A DNA stretch of 64,000 nt from Cheiracanthium punctorium (taxonomy: Eukaryota; Arthropoda; Arachnida; Araneae; Cheiracanthiidae), in the NCBI GenBank assembly GCA_038373885.1, contig JAWZYV010000069.1, positions 124,001 to 188,000 on the forward strand. Direction: 5' to 3'. The first letter of the stretch is position 1; each line of letters starts with the position of its first letter. A program made the translations under genes and the position numbers. This document shows, piece after piece, positions 47,678 through 59,716 of the stretch. The notes under the pieces are model-generated. The model saw nothing but the letters and a program-made list of their open reading frames with translations, had not been told where the DNA came from and ran no database searches.

Positions 47678-48385
47678 TGCATGCATTCCATTTGTGGTTT
47701 TATAATAAATATTTTTCAGACAAATGATAGAAAACTGATTTGATAAAAATTTTACAATTACATCGATTGAGACTGGATAAACTTTAATAATATTAACTTT
47801 GCAGGGAGATGACAGAATGGTCTACAATATCCAACTGTCAAAAGTATAATTTAACAAAAAAAAATTATTTCACTGACTACACTTCATTATTACAAATGAT
47901 ACATGATTAAAAATATCACAATAATTGTAAAAAATGTAAACGATAATGTGTAATTGAAACAATTTTCATAAATTAAACAATTTAGGAGTTAGTGGTAGCA
48001 TACAAGTAATAAAGCTTTTTTATACAAACCAGTTTTACAAAGTTTCAATACCATATATCTTTCACTATATAGATTTACATAACTTTTTACAGTTAATAAC
48101 TACATAACAGTGTTTTCCCACTACTGGTATGCAGACCGGTGCCAGTCAGTGAGACTTTACTGCTGGATCATGTATATTAAATTTATTAAAAAATAATCAT
48201 TAGCAAATGCTGTTCTAACTAAAAATTACATTTGTATAACACTTGTTTTAATAAATCAAGTACAAGTTATTTTCGGCTGATGCTTGTCTACAAAATAGTT
48301 TTCCTATTTTTGCCAGTCTGCAGATGTAAAAAGTTTGGAAACACTGTTATATAATGAATGACGTGATATTATAAAATAAAAATAC

Positions 48386-48463
48386 CTAGGTATGCCAGCT
48401 TGAAACCATGGAGCTAAACGCAACTCTTTTTCTTCAGATATAGCACAACATAAGGAATCATGC
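48386..48463 (-). CDS. SH2-domain adaptor, exon 3 (start of SH2)
   Basis: 78 bp encoding HDSLCCAISEEKELRLAPWF and QAGIPR. PWFQAGIPRE is the N-terminal strand and first helix of an SH2 domain (compare the general WYHGxIxR pattern). Acceptor atattttag. The exon starts with the last base of an Arg codon and ends with AG of the next Arg codon before donor gtattt, joining exactly to exons 2 and 4. A short exon missed by simple frame scans. Confidence 0.92.
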
Positions 48464-50007
48464 CTAAAATATTTTAAAGAAATTCATCTTTAAAAACAAA
48501 ATTCAATTTGCACAGTAACCCTCCCTCCCAACAGCCTCAAGAAAAAAGTTACTGTTTTACTTACTTCAGTTAATGTTCTCAATAATTGCATGCAATAAAT
48601 TTTTGCTGCAGGAGGCTGTCTACATGTATTAAAACATAATCCACATTTTGTATGTTCAATAGCAACCCCATACTTTCACTTGATATTTAAAATCAGCATG
48701 TTAAAAAAAAAAAAAAAAATCATCCATGTTTAATGAAAAGTACATGAGTTATGAAGCACTGAAAAATTACCTCTTTAATAATGAAATGAAATTTTAATAC
48801 TACAATCAAGAAATACTGAATGTATTTCATTATACTTTTAAAAAATCATCATTTCAAAAAATTAATTCATAAAAGCCCAACGATAATGACTGACTTATTT
48901 TTTCTTACATTTTTTCTATTAATTCTGAGTTATTAAAGAATATTTTTAATAAAAATCAGACATATAGAACCCTCTGAGCGTCTTGGAAATGGGCAAATAA
49001 TGTAAAGTTGTTTGCACTGCAAAATTTTCATGCAGCTTTAAAATTATTTAAAAAATAAAATCTTGATAGGAAGATTTGTAATTATTAAAAAGTTAACTCC
49101 TAAAATACCCATAAGCTTTAATATCGAAATATATTTCATGATTCCTTGGTGTTATAAATAATTTAAATTATAGATGCATTGCAGTGAAAACTGGAATGAA
49201 GTGAACGGGATTTTACGTCTCAGCCGCTTGGAGGGATAAAAACATACATAAATGTTATTTTCATTAGAATCAGAATACTTCAAAACCTCAAAACTAATTT
49301 TTGGTTTCACCAAAGCAAGTATCATGTCCTCGGTGCATGCTGAAATTTCTAGAAAAAAAAAAAGGTGAAGTTGATTGATAACTTACAAATATAAGAGAAG
49401 TTAGTTATTAAAGTATGTACCGATATTGTTTGTATACTGTAGTCATTTAAGCAGAAAGTTGTTCAGGCCAGTGGTATAAAATCTTAGCAGAGGAGAGTTA
49501 ATGAATTCCTAGAAGGCCAGTTTTACAGCACTATCAGAACTTCGTTTTCCTATTAAAACACTTTTTTAAATTGTGAAAGAAATGGCAGTCAGGGAAAGAT
49601 AGGTCTAGTGAGGATAATGAAGTCTTAACTCTAATTCTGTATTTTATCAGTTATTTTTCCAGTGTGTGTTCTAATGTCATCATGTAATAACACAGAAGTC
49701 AATCCTATTGACGAATCTAAGGTGTTTTTACTTAAGTTTGGGATAATTTTGTCTAGTTGGGTATTCATTGGCATTCTAAGATGGGTTCTACTCAAATGTA
49801 GCGAAATGTAATTCATTATGAAGGCAGGGCTTACTCGATTTTAGAAATTTACTTTTAAACCTTTCCTTTTCAACTCTTGAACAAACTATCCCCCCCCCCT
49901 TTTCAACATATGCACCTAAAAAGGTGACTCTTTTGGATATTTTATAGAATCTATTAGAAGGTGGTCATAAAATGTAAATAATAAAACACTTTTTACATAT
50001 AAATATA
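48464..50007 (-). other. Part of intron 2, AT-rich
   Basis: 1.5 kb with an A run near 48704-48719 and C and T runs near 49891. No gene or classifiable transposon. Confidence 0.7.
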
Positions 50008-50809
50008 CAGTCAATTCTCGATATCTCGACTTCGTTTATCTTGGTGTTTTTATAAAATCCCAAATTGGCATAATGTAATTGAATACAGTTTTTTTCTCAC
50101 TATCTTGAAGAAAAAAATCTATTACTCCACTTATCTTGATTTTTAATGTTACTTATAAATTTGCTAGCTGATTTTTCTTTGACCTTCAATTTCTGAGAAA
50201 AATCTCAATAAGTTGTCTCATTTTTACACATGCATCCAAACTTAAAAAACTTAAAATCAACCAAAAGCTTGAATTCTTTCCGCCAAACACAACATCTAAA
50301 CTTCAGCCTGCTGATCAAGGTATAATTTGTAACAGCTCGAGAAGACACTGATGAAGAAGGAAGAGAACTCTTGAGTTTCTATTGATAACAATGTGCCAAC
50401 TAACATTGATGTTCATAATGCAGTATCGGTTATTTATTGTTCGATTGAAGCTGTGTTAAAGTACCAGAAGATGTCTAATGCTTTGTATAAAATTAATAAA
50501 TTGGATGAAATCAAAACTAAAACAAGTAAAATATCTAGTAAGCCAGTCTTAAATAAAATTAGTCAATTATTGTTTTGATTCTGCATAATATTTAACAATT
50601 TTTATAGCATTATTCCTAATGATCAAATTAAGTATTCGTCATCAGAAAAGTAAAAATATTTTGCTTCATAATTTGCTTTGATGAATATATTTTTTCACCA
50701 CACGATTAAAATATACTCCTAAATAAAATATTATGTGTGATTTTCGATACCTTGAATTTCGGTTATCTCATATATTTTTGCCGGTTCTGCCAACTTCGAG
50801 AGTCGACTG
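50008..50809 (+). mobile_element. Tigger/pogo-like element, internally deleted, 802 bp
   Basis: Left end cagtcaattctcgatatctc and right end (reverse complement) cagtcgactctcgaagttgg form an imperfect TIR, flanked by TA on both sides. Near 50300 the interior encodes LQPADQGIICN, the conserved LQPxDQG motif of pogo/Tigger transposases, and a degraded tail. The catalytic domain is missing. Confidence 0.8.
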
Positions 50810-51031
50810 TATGTAAATATATATATATATATATACATATTTTAAAAAATGATATACTTTGGTTTATGTTTACAATAAAAAGTCCCTAAAACTGTAGTGC
50901 TATACCTACAAGAAACCTTACTTAAATTTACACAATTTTTCAAAGAAACATTTTTTGAAAGCATTGTGAAAGAAATAGGCATCATTTTTAATAACACCAT
51001 TAGATCTAAAGAAGAGCAATACTAGACACAC

Positions 51032-51282
51032 CTTTCTGGTGGTGGTGGTGGTGTGACACTACTGGCATTTCCTGTGTGGTTAATCCGTCTGTTTTTATTG
51101 TTCGATATGTCAGAATTTTCAGTCATATTAGTCACATCAGATGATGACGACGATGATGAAGGCATCGACTGATCACATGAAGATCGTGATGATCGTTTGC
51201 TACTCAGATCTATTGATGTTTCAAGTAGATTATCTTCATCAGCTGGAGCAGTAGGAATTTGAGTAGGTGTGTTTAAAGGGTT
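51032..51282 (-). CDS. SH2-domain adaptor, exon 2 (Ser-rich linker, poly-Pro)
   Basis: Begins NPLNTPTQIPTAPADEDN after acceptor tttttcag. Continues through basic/Ser-rich sequence (SSKRSSRSSCDQSMP), seven Ser in a row encoded by a TCA/TCG/TCT repeat, a polar segment, and TPPPPPE, a candidate SH3-binding stretch. 251 bp; ends with AG of an Arg codon before gtgtgt. It is a low-complexity, presumably disordered linker preceding the SH2 domain. Confidence 0.88.
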
Positions 51283-52105
51283 CTGAAAAACAATTATTCT
51301 ATTACTTAAAATTCTTTTCAGATAAGATTTATAGCCAAATCATTCACATTTGTAAATTTATTCATAATTCTTAACAATTCTTCATTTTTCAACAATTTAA
51401 AGTTTAAATTCTTGACTTAAATTTTCAAAACTTAAATTTTTGAAAAGATCTAAATTTTCAAACAACACAAAAAACATGTAAAACATTATAACTGTTCAAT
51501 ATTTTGAGCTGAAAATATGCAGTAAAAGCAAAAATTTACATGTTGGAAACAATAATTCAAATGTAAATATATTCAAATCGGAAAATTAAAGCATGAATAT
51601 AAAAATTCTGTATGGGAAAAATGCTACACAATAATTTTTTCATTATTATTATAATGGCCTGAATTCATTGCTTGGAGAAAGAAAGTAAACTTCTGAGAGG
51701 AAGAATATCTTAAAATAAAATATTACTTTAAAAATATGAAAATCAACTTGTTTTTCATTTTTTCAGCATATTTCAACACAGAAAATGTTTTTTAATCCTT
51801 TAGACCAATTGACTTGATTTTTTGCAGAAAAATATTGAATTAGATTACAGATATAACACTCAGTGTTTTCACTAAAGAGCGAGAATCTCATATTAAAAAA
51901 TTATTACTGCGAGAGATTCACACACCCTACAAATCAGTTTCATTCTGGGCAAAATTCTCGCATTTCGAAAACTTTGGACACTTTTTCAAAAAAAGTTGTT
52001 CACATTTCCATCTTTTATAAAGTGGTTATATATGCAAAATTCTCAGAGTTTCAATCTTTCCCTCTATTCTTATTGCTGAATTTAATATATATTGCTGTTT
52101 GTGTC
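51283..52105 (-). other. Part of intron 1, AT-rich
   Basis: 820 bp between exon 2 and a Tc1 relic. No feature recognised. Confidence 0.6.
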
Positions 52106-52770
52106 CTGCTTACTTCTACGAACAGGAGAATCTGTTTAGCATGGTGCAGAGAGCATAGAGATTGTAGTATGGATCAATAGGCAACCATTCTCTTCACTGA
52201 TGAGTACCGGTTTAGCCTAAACACCTATTTTCACCATACGTTCATATGGAGAGAGCCAGGGACCCGCTACCTACCCTCCAATGTTCATGAAATGGACTAT
52301 TATGGCAGAGGAGGTTTAATGGTCTGGGCAGGCATCATGTTGGATGGCTGTACACCTCTCCATGTCTTTGAAAGAGGCACTGTGACTGGTGTGAGGTATA
52401 AGGATGAGGTCTTGGAGCCCTATGTTCACCTTTTCAGGGATGCAGTTGGCCCTGAGTTCATTTTAATGAATGATAATGCGAGGCCACATACAGCTCTTCT
52501 GGTCGGCGAATTTCTGGAGAATGAGGATATTCGCCAGATGGATTGGCCAGTCAGATCTCCAGACCTTAACCCTATACAGCATATCTGGGATGCTTTGGGG
52601 AGGGCAATTACACCTAGCAACCCCCGTCTGAGAACCATCCAGGGAATGAAAATAGTGTTGCTGAATGAATGGGACCAATTGCCACAGGAAATGATAAACT
52701 ACCTTATTTCAAGTATGAAATCACACTACGAAACCTGTATATCTGTAAGAGGGGACATACCCATATTAAC
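52106..52770 (+). pseudogene. Tc1-like transposase relic
   Basis: The frame from LTSTNRRICLAWCREHRD to SSMKSHYETCISVRG covers the DDE domain of a Tc1-family transposase. The first catalytic Asp is in ILFTDEYRFS, the second in LMNDNARPHTA; at the expected Glu the sequence is SPDLNPIQHIW, i.e. Gln. A TAG at 52178-52180 replaces the usual Trp after SMDQ, and a frameshift occurs near the 3' end (ISVRG). The HTH N-terminus is absent. It is therefore dead for several independent reasons. The 3' end of this relic is interrupted by the element at 52953. Confidence 0.88.
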
Positions 52771-53003
52771 CCACTTTTTAGTTTATTCTGCAACTGCTGT
52801 TTCATACCTTCTGACTCCAACGTGTGTTATACACGATCATGCTTGTGTATTACAATTATCGAAGTTTTATTTGTTTGGTATTGTATCAGTGTATGTACCT
52901 CTCAAATTTCATGAAAATCGGCCCAGTAGTTCTAGAGATAATCGACCAAGTCCAAGGGCGCCAATAGCATCATTTCCAGGGGGGTGCACCCAAGATATAT
53001 ATA

Positions 53004-53557
53004 CAGGGTGTTCCCTGAATTCATAGGCCAAACTTTAAGAATAAATAAAATGCATATAATGAAGCATTTTCTGTATAGCAGATTAGCATTGTGAGGTTAG
53101 AAATAAAAAGTGTAGATGGAAATATAGCAAATGCAAAATTACTGTAAAAGCTGTACTGTAAATGCTCAAATGTGCTGGTAGCGTCTAGCAAGTGATTGGC
53201 GTACCCCTTCGAAGATGCCAGGTGTTCAACGAACGGTTGCAGCGGTTATACTAAAGTTTTGTAATGAGGCCCTCATCTGAGTCAACTGGAGTCTGGTAAA
53301 CGAATGCCTTGAGGTGCCCCCAAAAGCAAAATTCGATACTTGATTAATCTAATGAACGTGCTGCCCAAGCGACTAGTCAACTTGTCCCAACCATCGGGGG
53401 GTCAAAGATGACAATGAGGTAATTACGCACATTATTTGCGAAATAGGCTGGAGCCCTATCATGCTGAAACTATCTACATTTTTCATTTATGACCAAACGT
53501 TGCAATGCAGAAAAATGTTTCTTTGTATGTATTTTAACTACCTTCAGGGACACCCTG
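53004..53557 (-). mobile_element. Mariner-superfamily element with transposase relic, 554 bp
   Basis: TIRs cagggtgttccctgaa and (reverse complement) cagggtgtccctgaag with TA on each side (53002-53003, 53558-53559). On the minus strand, pieces of an IS630/Tc1/mariner-type transposase can be read: QHDRAPAYFANNVRNYL, then IEFCFWGHLKAFVYQTPVDS. The first catalytic region is missing and stops interrupt the rest, so it is an internally deleted relic. Confidence 0.82.
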
Positions 53558-53861
53558 TATACATACATATAAAAATTAGACTATTTGGCGTTTGAAGGAA
53601 GAAGAATCTTCACTGGAAAATGTAGCATCAATATGTGAAATAAACATCGTCATAGTTATTTTGTCGCACTGAAAAATGCAAAATCGTAAACTATTAATTT
53701 AGCCTAATTAATAATACCTAATTTAAGTATATTAATAATTAATTATTTAAATTATATGCAATTTTGATAGCATTGTTTTATATTTAAACAGACGAATTAT
53801 CCCAGGAAAACTGAAGCGAAATGTATTTTGTCTAGCATTGATGTATATAGCAATTTTTGGC

Positions 53862-54075
53862 TTAAGGGTCCCCCGACATGTCCATTGTCCAGTGCTGAAA
53901 ATGGTAGATGGCTGAAATATGAAGGTCATTAGTTGTGGCCTGCTGCACAGCTGTCAATCTAACGGTTTTGAATTTTGGCAGGTTTTCTCTAGATGTTACG
54001 TGAATACGCATTAGAACCCCTTAAAAAGTCCTCTACCCAAGGCAACCCCCCCTTCCTTGACAGATACCCCATGCA
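53862..54075 (+). mobile_element. SINE-like repeat copy (third of the family)
   Basis: Shares gctgaaaatggtagatgg near the start and ggttttctct...aatacgca...aaagtcctct...aaggcaac near the end with the copy at 13360. No tail is clear. Located inside the hAT-like element. Confidence 0.6.
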
Positions 54076-54315
54076 GGTTTGCCTTAAGTGCACTTGGCTT
54101 AGAGGACATCTACATATTAAAACAGAGCCCAAGTTTCAACACAGTGATGTCTTCACTTAATGGTTGAAAAATCACCATGTCAAAAAACTAAAAATACATA
54201 TTTTCATCAGATAGTTTTTCACTTTAAACCTCTGAAAAATTAACTCTATAATGTTAAAAAGAAATGTTAAACTTTAAGCGTCAAGTCCTAAAATAATTGC
54301 ATTTAATCATATTCA

Positions 54316-54814
54316 CAGTAGAGTCTCTATAGTTCGTGTCCCGATTGTTCTAGTTTTTCATACATCACAGTTAGTGAAAAAATCAGTTTAGCTCCCAAAT
54401 AATGATCAACATGTATGAAACGGGCAATTTTTTTTATATAGCAGGACCAAAATTCAAATACTTGGTGCACCCGGAAGCCACATCAAAAATCCCCCTCCCA
54501 AAGAAAGTGGGTGTATTTTTTCTGCAGATGTCCTCATAGACATTTCTGTACAGCATTGATACGCTGCTTTGGCAATGGTGCGATACTGCAGTATGGGAGC
54601 GAGTCAATGTGTCAATGCAAAACAATTGACTATTATTTTTTGATATAATTAACCTGCTCTAATCAGTACAGCGATATATGTAACTACATTTTTCATTTAA
54701 ATATGTACTCAAATCACAAAAATTGCTTTATTTCCATTTAGCTGTTTATTAATTTGATGATTTCGATAGTTCGAGACAATCCCAGTCCCGTCTACCTCGA
54801 ATTATCGAGACTAT
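54316..54814. mobile_element. Imperfect TIR element (pogo-like MITE)
   Basis: Left end cagtagagtctctatagttc resembles the right end in reverse complement, aatagtctcgataattcgag, and a second inner match (tcccgattg versus gggattgtctc) supports pairing. Borders are approximate and no duplication is clear. Confidence 0.45.
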
Positions 54815-55696
54815 TTCAAAATATTTTTTCCTAATTGCGGGCACATACCATGAGGCATTCGACATTACTACAGCGGAAAGCGTTGGTTAGTACATTATGA
54901 GGGCTCATGTGTGCGTTATTATATTATCCCAAAATAAAAATGTGGATGACTTGTCAAAAGTTTAAAATTTGAGTACAATGGTGAAAAAAATAAAGCCATA
55001 AACACAGGTCTAAACAGCTAATTTAATTAGGCAGACATAGCACGTAGAATTCAAAATATCACACACACATTCAGGCTCTTTTTTTTTTTTTTTTTTACTG
55101 TCCTAAGGGTAAAACAAATTACTTATATTTTCAGGTTAATTATACTTTTTTTCAAACTCCAGGGGGTGCAAGTGCACCCCCTTGCACCCCCCTCCCGGCG
55201 CCCATGGCCAAGTCGGCAAATTCTCGTAATTTCACACATCAGTCTAATTAATAAAGCTAATGAACAATAATTAGTATTTATTTATTAGTTACAACTTATT
55301 TGTTATACTTTCATTAAAACAGAGTACAGGATGCAATTGCTAAATAAATAAAAACACTGATTATACGTACTGTACGACACTGTGTTTTTGAAGATTTTAA
55401 CTCATCTTTGAACACAGATTTAACCAGTATGTTCTCATCATTGAAATAATGCAGCAGTAAAAATCCTATCTTGGGACCAGTATTGATAGGTCTTAGAACA
55501 GTCCTCCAACTCAAGGCTGGGCACCAGTAGAGCATCTGACATTCTAAGACTCATTGTCCCAAGACCACAAGACCAACTACTGTGCATGCACAATTTCGAT
55601 TTTTCATTTAAAATGTCTACATATTTATAGAGAATAAATTTTCATGAAAAAATCATAGTTTCTTGAGTAATTTGGGAATGGCGAACTTTTCTGATA

Positions 55697-55749
55697 GTTT
55701 CATTTTCAAATGCCTCACTTCTTAGAAGTGAGGCATTTGAAAATGAAAC
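55697..55749. repeat. Perfect 26-bp palindrome with 1-nt spacer
   Basis: Left arm 55697-55722, spacer T at 55723, right arm 55724-55749, exactly complementary; weaker complementarity extends another 15 bp outward on each side. The core reads cctcacttct t agaagtgagg. Not associated with transposon ends. Confidence 0.95.
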
Positions 55750-56417
55750 AATCACAAAAGTTTGTGATTAAGTATTAAAATAAATTAGAAATTAAGCATT
55801 AAAACAAATTGGACGGATATTAAAATTCATATAATGGAAGCCACATTGGTAACAGACGGGAATCTTATCTGCTGTCTTTTCAATGATGAGAGTGAATTGG
55901 TTAAACCTAGGTTTAAAATAAAAAATAAAATATAGACCCATCACTGTCTAAAGTAGAAGTGTTGATAATTTGATCAGAGAGAATATTTGTAAGCACATAC
56001 ATAACGCAACTAAAATGTTTTATTTTTAATTCGGGGGGGGGGGGGGGGTGCAAATGTACCTAATTCAAATGAAAATTATATTCCAAAAGAAACATTTGAA
56101 GTTTTGGCCTGCACTTCTAAATCTACTGATAGTCACATCATGAATCTACAAAAAGAAAAATTTTAAATGTTCTTGCTGTCATTGTTGAATACTAATTTAC
56201 TCCTGAAGATAATAAAATTCAAAACAACCTAGATAAAATTTTAAATATTTTATAATAACAAGAAAACATCATAATAAAATAATTAAAAGAATGTAATAAC
56301 CAAATGTAAAAGTTGAAAAGATTTTAGTCCGCTTTAGGAGGTTTTAGTCCGCTTATGTTTATCTTCATGTCTCTGACATTTTTCAGAAAATAATTCTCAA
56401 ATTTTGTACATCACCTT

Positions 56418-56575
56418 CAGGGACGTATCCAGAAAAAAAATTCGGAATGGGTCCAAACGGTAATAAAGGCAGAATTTTTCACAAAAAGACTTCAACATTA
56501 CCATTTTAGTAACAAAAACCAAAATTTTGGGGGGAGGTCCGAACCCCCTGGACTCCCCCCTTAAATATGTCCTTG
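56418..56575. mobile_element. hAT-type MITE, 158 bp
   Basis: Ends cagggacgtatccag and (reverse complement) caaggacatatttaa. Flanks atcacctt and atcacctc agree at 7 of 8. The interior is G/C-tract rich near the right end. Confidence 0.82.
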
Positions 56576-57550
56576 ATCACCTCATTAATGAAGAGGGATA
56601 GGAGTCCTATACAAATTTAAAAAGTGTAACTTTTTTTAAATTACCGAGAGGAGCTTCTTTTCGTAATCTTTTTTCTTAGCTTATTTTGAACATTTTTTTC
56701 AATTTACATAGCCCACTCATCTCTAAACAATAAAGAATTAAAGCGTGTTCCATCTTTTTGGCGGACTCTATAAATACAAGGTGTTTCAATTTGTTTGATC
56801 AAGGGAGTACATTTTACGCTTTTGAGAGAAGCATTATACAAAATTTGTTGCAAAACTCTATTACAAAAAAGTTTTCTAATGACATGCATTTACTATTTAC
56901 TTTTTACGCCATAGTTTATATATATATATATATGGGACTGTATATTGAAAACCAAAAATCAAAAACGTCATTCATATTTCTTTTATATAAAATATTGAAT
57001 GAAATATTAAAAGATTAAAAAATGAGCTTCTTTTTACAAGTACAGACAGAGGCGATGAGACCCAAAAATAATTAATACAATTGAATTAATAGTCTAAAAA
57101 ATTATAATTTCATAAAACATTCATGGTCTTAAAAATACCAAATTTTTGTTTTGCAATTTTCCACATTACCCTAGAGGAAGAGCATTTGGCACGTTAACAA
57201 CATTTTTTGCATGGCATGCTTCCCCAGTGATGGAAATAAATGCAATAAATATTGTTATTCATATACTTTCACCCAAGCAGGTAGCCTGGGGAAAAAATCG
57301 TGAGAGGAAGAAAAAAAGTGGAAAAATCAGAATTTCTCATTGAAAGTCTCGATTTATTTGAACGAAAATTAAATTTTCGGGGTATGGGCTGCGTCAATAG
57401 TTTCCCTTCTGCTTACGTCCTCGCTTCCATCATTTACCCATGAGTCTAAAAAGTCAACTTTTTTGCTAATAAATCTTTTCTAGCATTTGTCACGGTAAAC
57501 TGATGAATAATATCGTCAAAATCTACTTTCCGAGAAGACTCAATAACAAA

Positions 57551-57699
57551 CATAGGCGTAACTTACTAAGGGGAAAAGGGGGCAATTGCCCCTTCTCCTA
57601 AAATTCAATAAAATTCAAATATCACCTATTTGAAAACTGCATTTTCTACAATAGGAAACATTTTGCACCCCCAATGTTACATGCCAATTTACGCCAATG
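57551..57699. mobile_element. hAT-type MITE, 149 bp
   Basis: Ends cataggcgtaactta and (reverse complement) cattggcgtaaattg. Flanks ataacaaa (57543-57550) and attacaaa (57700-57707) match at 7 of 8. Confidence 0.8.
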
Positions 57700-58573
57700 A
57701 TTACAAACACCCCCACGTTTTTGCAGGGTGTCCACCAATGTCAGAAGGCAAAAATAGTATCATTAGTCGCCTCACCTCATGAAAAAGTTGCCAGTTTAGT
57801 AGCCAATTTCTTAATTTTAGTTGACAAAATAGTAGCATTTTTGCATGATCTTGCAGTTAAGATATAAACATAGGTCATTTAGTTTCATTTAAGAAGAAAT
57901 GAATAAAATGATAAATTAAAAAATTTTCTTGTGCGTTATATAACAGAGCATACAGTAGATCTAATTTTATAGCGCAATTGAAAAAATAGATTAGAATGTT
58001 TGATGAACAACCAATAGAAAAAATTTGAAAAGAAAAGGGCGTTGATAAAAACCGAATTCTGATTTTCAAATTAGTCGCCTGAACTAAGGTACAAGTAGCC
58101 AAAAACTTAACAAATAGTATGAAAATGTTTTTTTTTTTTTTTTTAAATAAAAAAAGTCGCCCAATTCGCCTAATCTTTAAATTAGTAGCAAAAGTTGCTT
58201 TTTTAATCGCCGGTGGGCACTTGGTTTTTGTCTTCAGGTTTGTGGATTATGTTAGCTGTATTTTTCTTATGTTATTCAAAAATAGAATAAAAACTTCCGA
58301 TTTTTTATTAGTTTTTGCTGTTTACTAAAGTGACAACGTACAATTAAATATTATACTACACAGAACAGTAAAAGGGGGCACTCCACATGGCTCAGCCCAG
58401 AGGATTTTTCCTTTGCTTCCCTTTTTTCTCCGGGGCGTGGAGTCGATTAATAACCGAATTCACCAAACACTAAATTTCCGAGATAGCTCAGTAGAACGAG
58501 CTACTTGAAAGGTTCGCGAAAAAACGGCATTCACCACGCCAAAATCAAGGATTGGCCATTTAACCATAACTAA

Positions 58574-58712
58574 TGGCCGTATTCACCAAATACTTGACAC
58601 GGGGATTAATCCTGAAACGCGTGTTATAGTCATCGGTAAGATATCTTGCCGATGACTTTAACACTCGAGTTTGGTTTAATCCGCGTGTCTAGTGTTTGGT
58701 TAATACGGTCGT
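58574..58712. mobile_element. Foldback MITE with TAA duplication, 139 bp
   Basis: The two halves are imperfect inverted repeats over about 65 bp (ggccgtattcaccaaatac versus gaccgtattaaccaaacac in reverse complement; centre gtaagatatcttgc). TAA flanks at 58571-58573 and 58713-58715 suggest a Harbinger-type target. Confidence 0.82.
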
Positions 58713-59251
58713 TAAAGGCCAATTCCAACCCTTCATTTTTGGAGAGTTTATTTGCTTATGCGGGTAACGCATGCGCAGTAAACTGTATTTGTAAACATGC
58801 CAGGTTGAGTTTTTTTTTTTTTTTTTTTTTCCCTTGAAGACTCGGAAAATTTCGAAAATCGGCAAATAGCAGAATTTAGAATGGTAGTAACGAGATCAAA
58901 ATGCAACATTTTAAATTTTATTTATGTACAAAATACCTATCTACCTTTGAAAACTTATAATGTGAAAAGTGAAATCAAAATATGAAATACAAAATTTTGA
59001 GTTTGCAGAAGTCTAAAACATTAGAGAAATTTCTTCTATTGTCAACATATTTGTTGCCTAATAACAACAGTCATTTATAAAACTTGTACAATTCTGAAAT
59101 TATAATGGCGACTTAACATTAAGACAGCATACGAAATGAAAACTGACTATTAATTGAAATTAATGAAAACTACATTGAAAACAAACTGTACATTACATAA
59201 ATAATTTTTGTGAAAGGCAAAATGCAAATAGAAATAAGAAAAATCACTTAC

Positions 59252-59716
59252 ATTATGATAAGTGTTTCTTTTTTTATGATACGAAAGCTCTTTCACTTTA
59301 CTATTAAACTTTGACGCACCTAATGAAGCACCTTCCCACGATGTTGCTTCATTTATATAGCTGCCAGCAGAAAGATTAATCAAATCACTATTAAAAGCAC
59401 CGTCGAGAATACTTTCCTTCACTACTTCAAGATTTTTTGACAATGGCGGTTTGTCTACAATCTGTTTACACGAATTCAGATCTGTTGGAGAATTGTTTTC
59501 ATCACTGCTACTGCATCCTCCAAGTGATGACCATAAATTCAAGTCTAAATTACGACTCGTAGAACAACTGGCACCAGAACTATTCACTTGGGACAGACGA
59601 GAATTTGATTTGGGACTCTCAGAAGCAGTTGCCAGAGACAAAGTCCTACTAGTTAATTCCATGGCTTGGTTTAAAAGTGGATCACTATGCTTAGTCTTCC
59701 CGATGAGTTTTTTCGC
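59252..59716 (-). CDS. SH2-domain adaptor, exon 1 of the settled set (N-terminal half)
   Basis: 155 codons from AKKLIGKTKHSDPLLNQAME through Ser/Asn-rich sequence (SRLSQVNSSGASCSTS; GGCSSSDENNSPTDL) to KKRNTYHN at donor gtaagt. The acceptor ctttttag at 59717 gives a phase-0 start in open frame, so translation probably begins in an upstream exon; the internal ATG at MELTS could start a shorter form. With exons 2-5 the frame totals 390 residues plus stop. The overall design (disordered N-terminus, Pro stretch, single C-terminal SH2 domain) suggests a phosphotyrosine signalling adaptor. Resemblance to the insect EGFR adaptor protein EGFRAP is possible but recalled, not tested. Confidence 0.85.

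Larger units (their letters stand above)
38307..48385 (-). other. Intron 3 of the SH2 gene, 10.1 kb
   Basis: Holds a pogo-type transposase relic, a LINE relic split by a Ty3/gypsy element, a (TA)29 microsatellite and a hAT-type end (cagtggcatagccag) at 40331 with no partner. The remaining 47.06-48.39 kb is AT-rich with no gene. Confidence 0.8.
52953..55206. mobile_element. hAT-like element, 2.25 kb, with nested insertions
   Basis: Left end caagggcgccaatag and right end (reverse complement) catgggcgccgggag, both followed by a ggggggtgca tract. Flanks accaagtc (52945-52952) and gccaagtc (55207-55214) match at 7 of 8. It lies within the 3' end of the Tc1 relic. Inside it are a mariner-type relic (53004), a SINE-like copy (53862) and a TIR element (about 54316). 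No hAT transposase remains. Confidence 0.72.
55215..59251 (-). other. Remaining part of intron 1
   Basis: 4 kb with a 26-bp palindrome, two hAT MITEs, a foldback MITE, a G15 run at about 56034-56048 and short T runs. A segment at 58380-58560 is more GC-rich and shares gaattcaccaaacac with the foldback MITE at 58574, so it is probably an older relative. No exon was recognised. Confidence 0.7.

Noticed and set aside
36152..48463. Tensin
   Set aside because: The SH2 half resembles tensin-type SH2 domains, but the protein stops about 39 residues after the domain, with no PTB domain.
55697..55749. microRNA precursor
   Set aside because: A 1-nt loop is too small for a canonical pre-miRNA; only small-RNA data could revive this.
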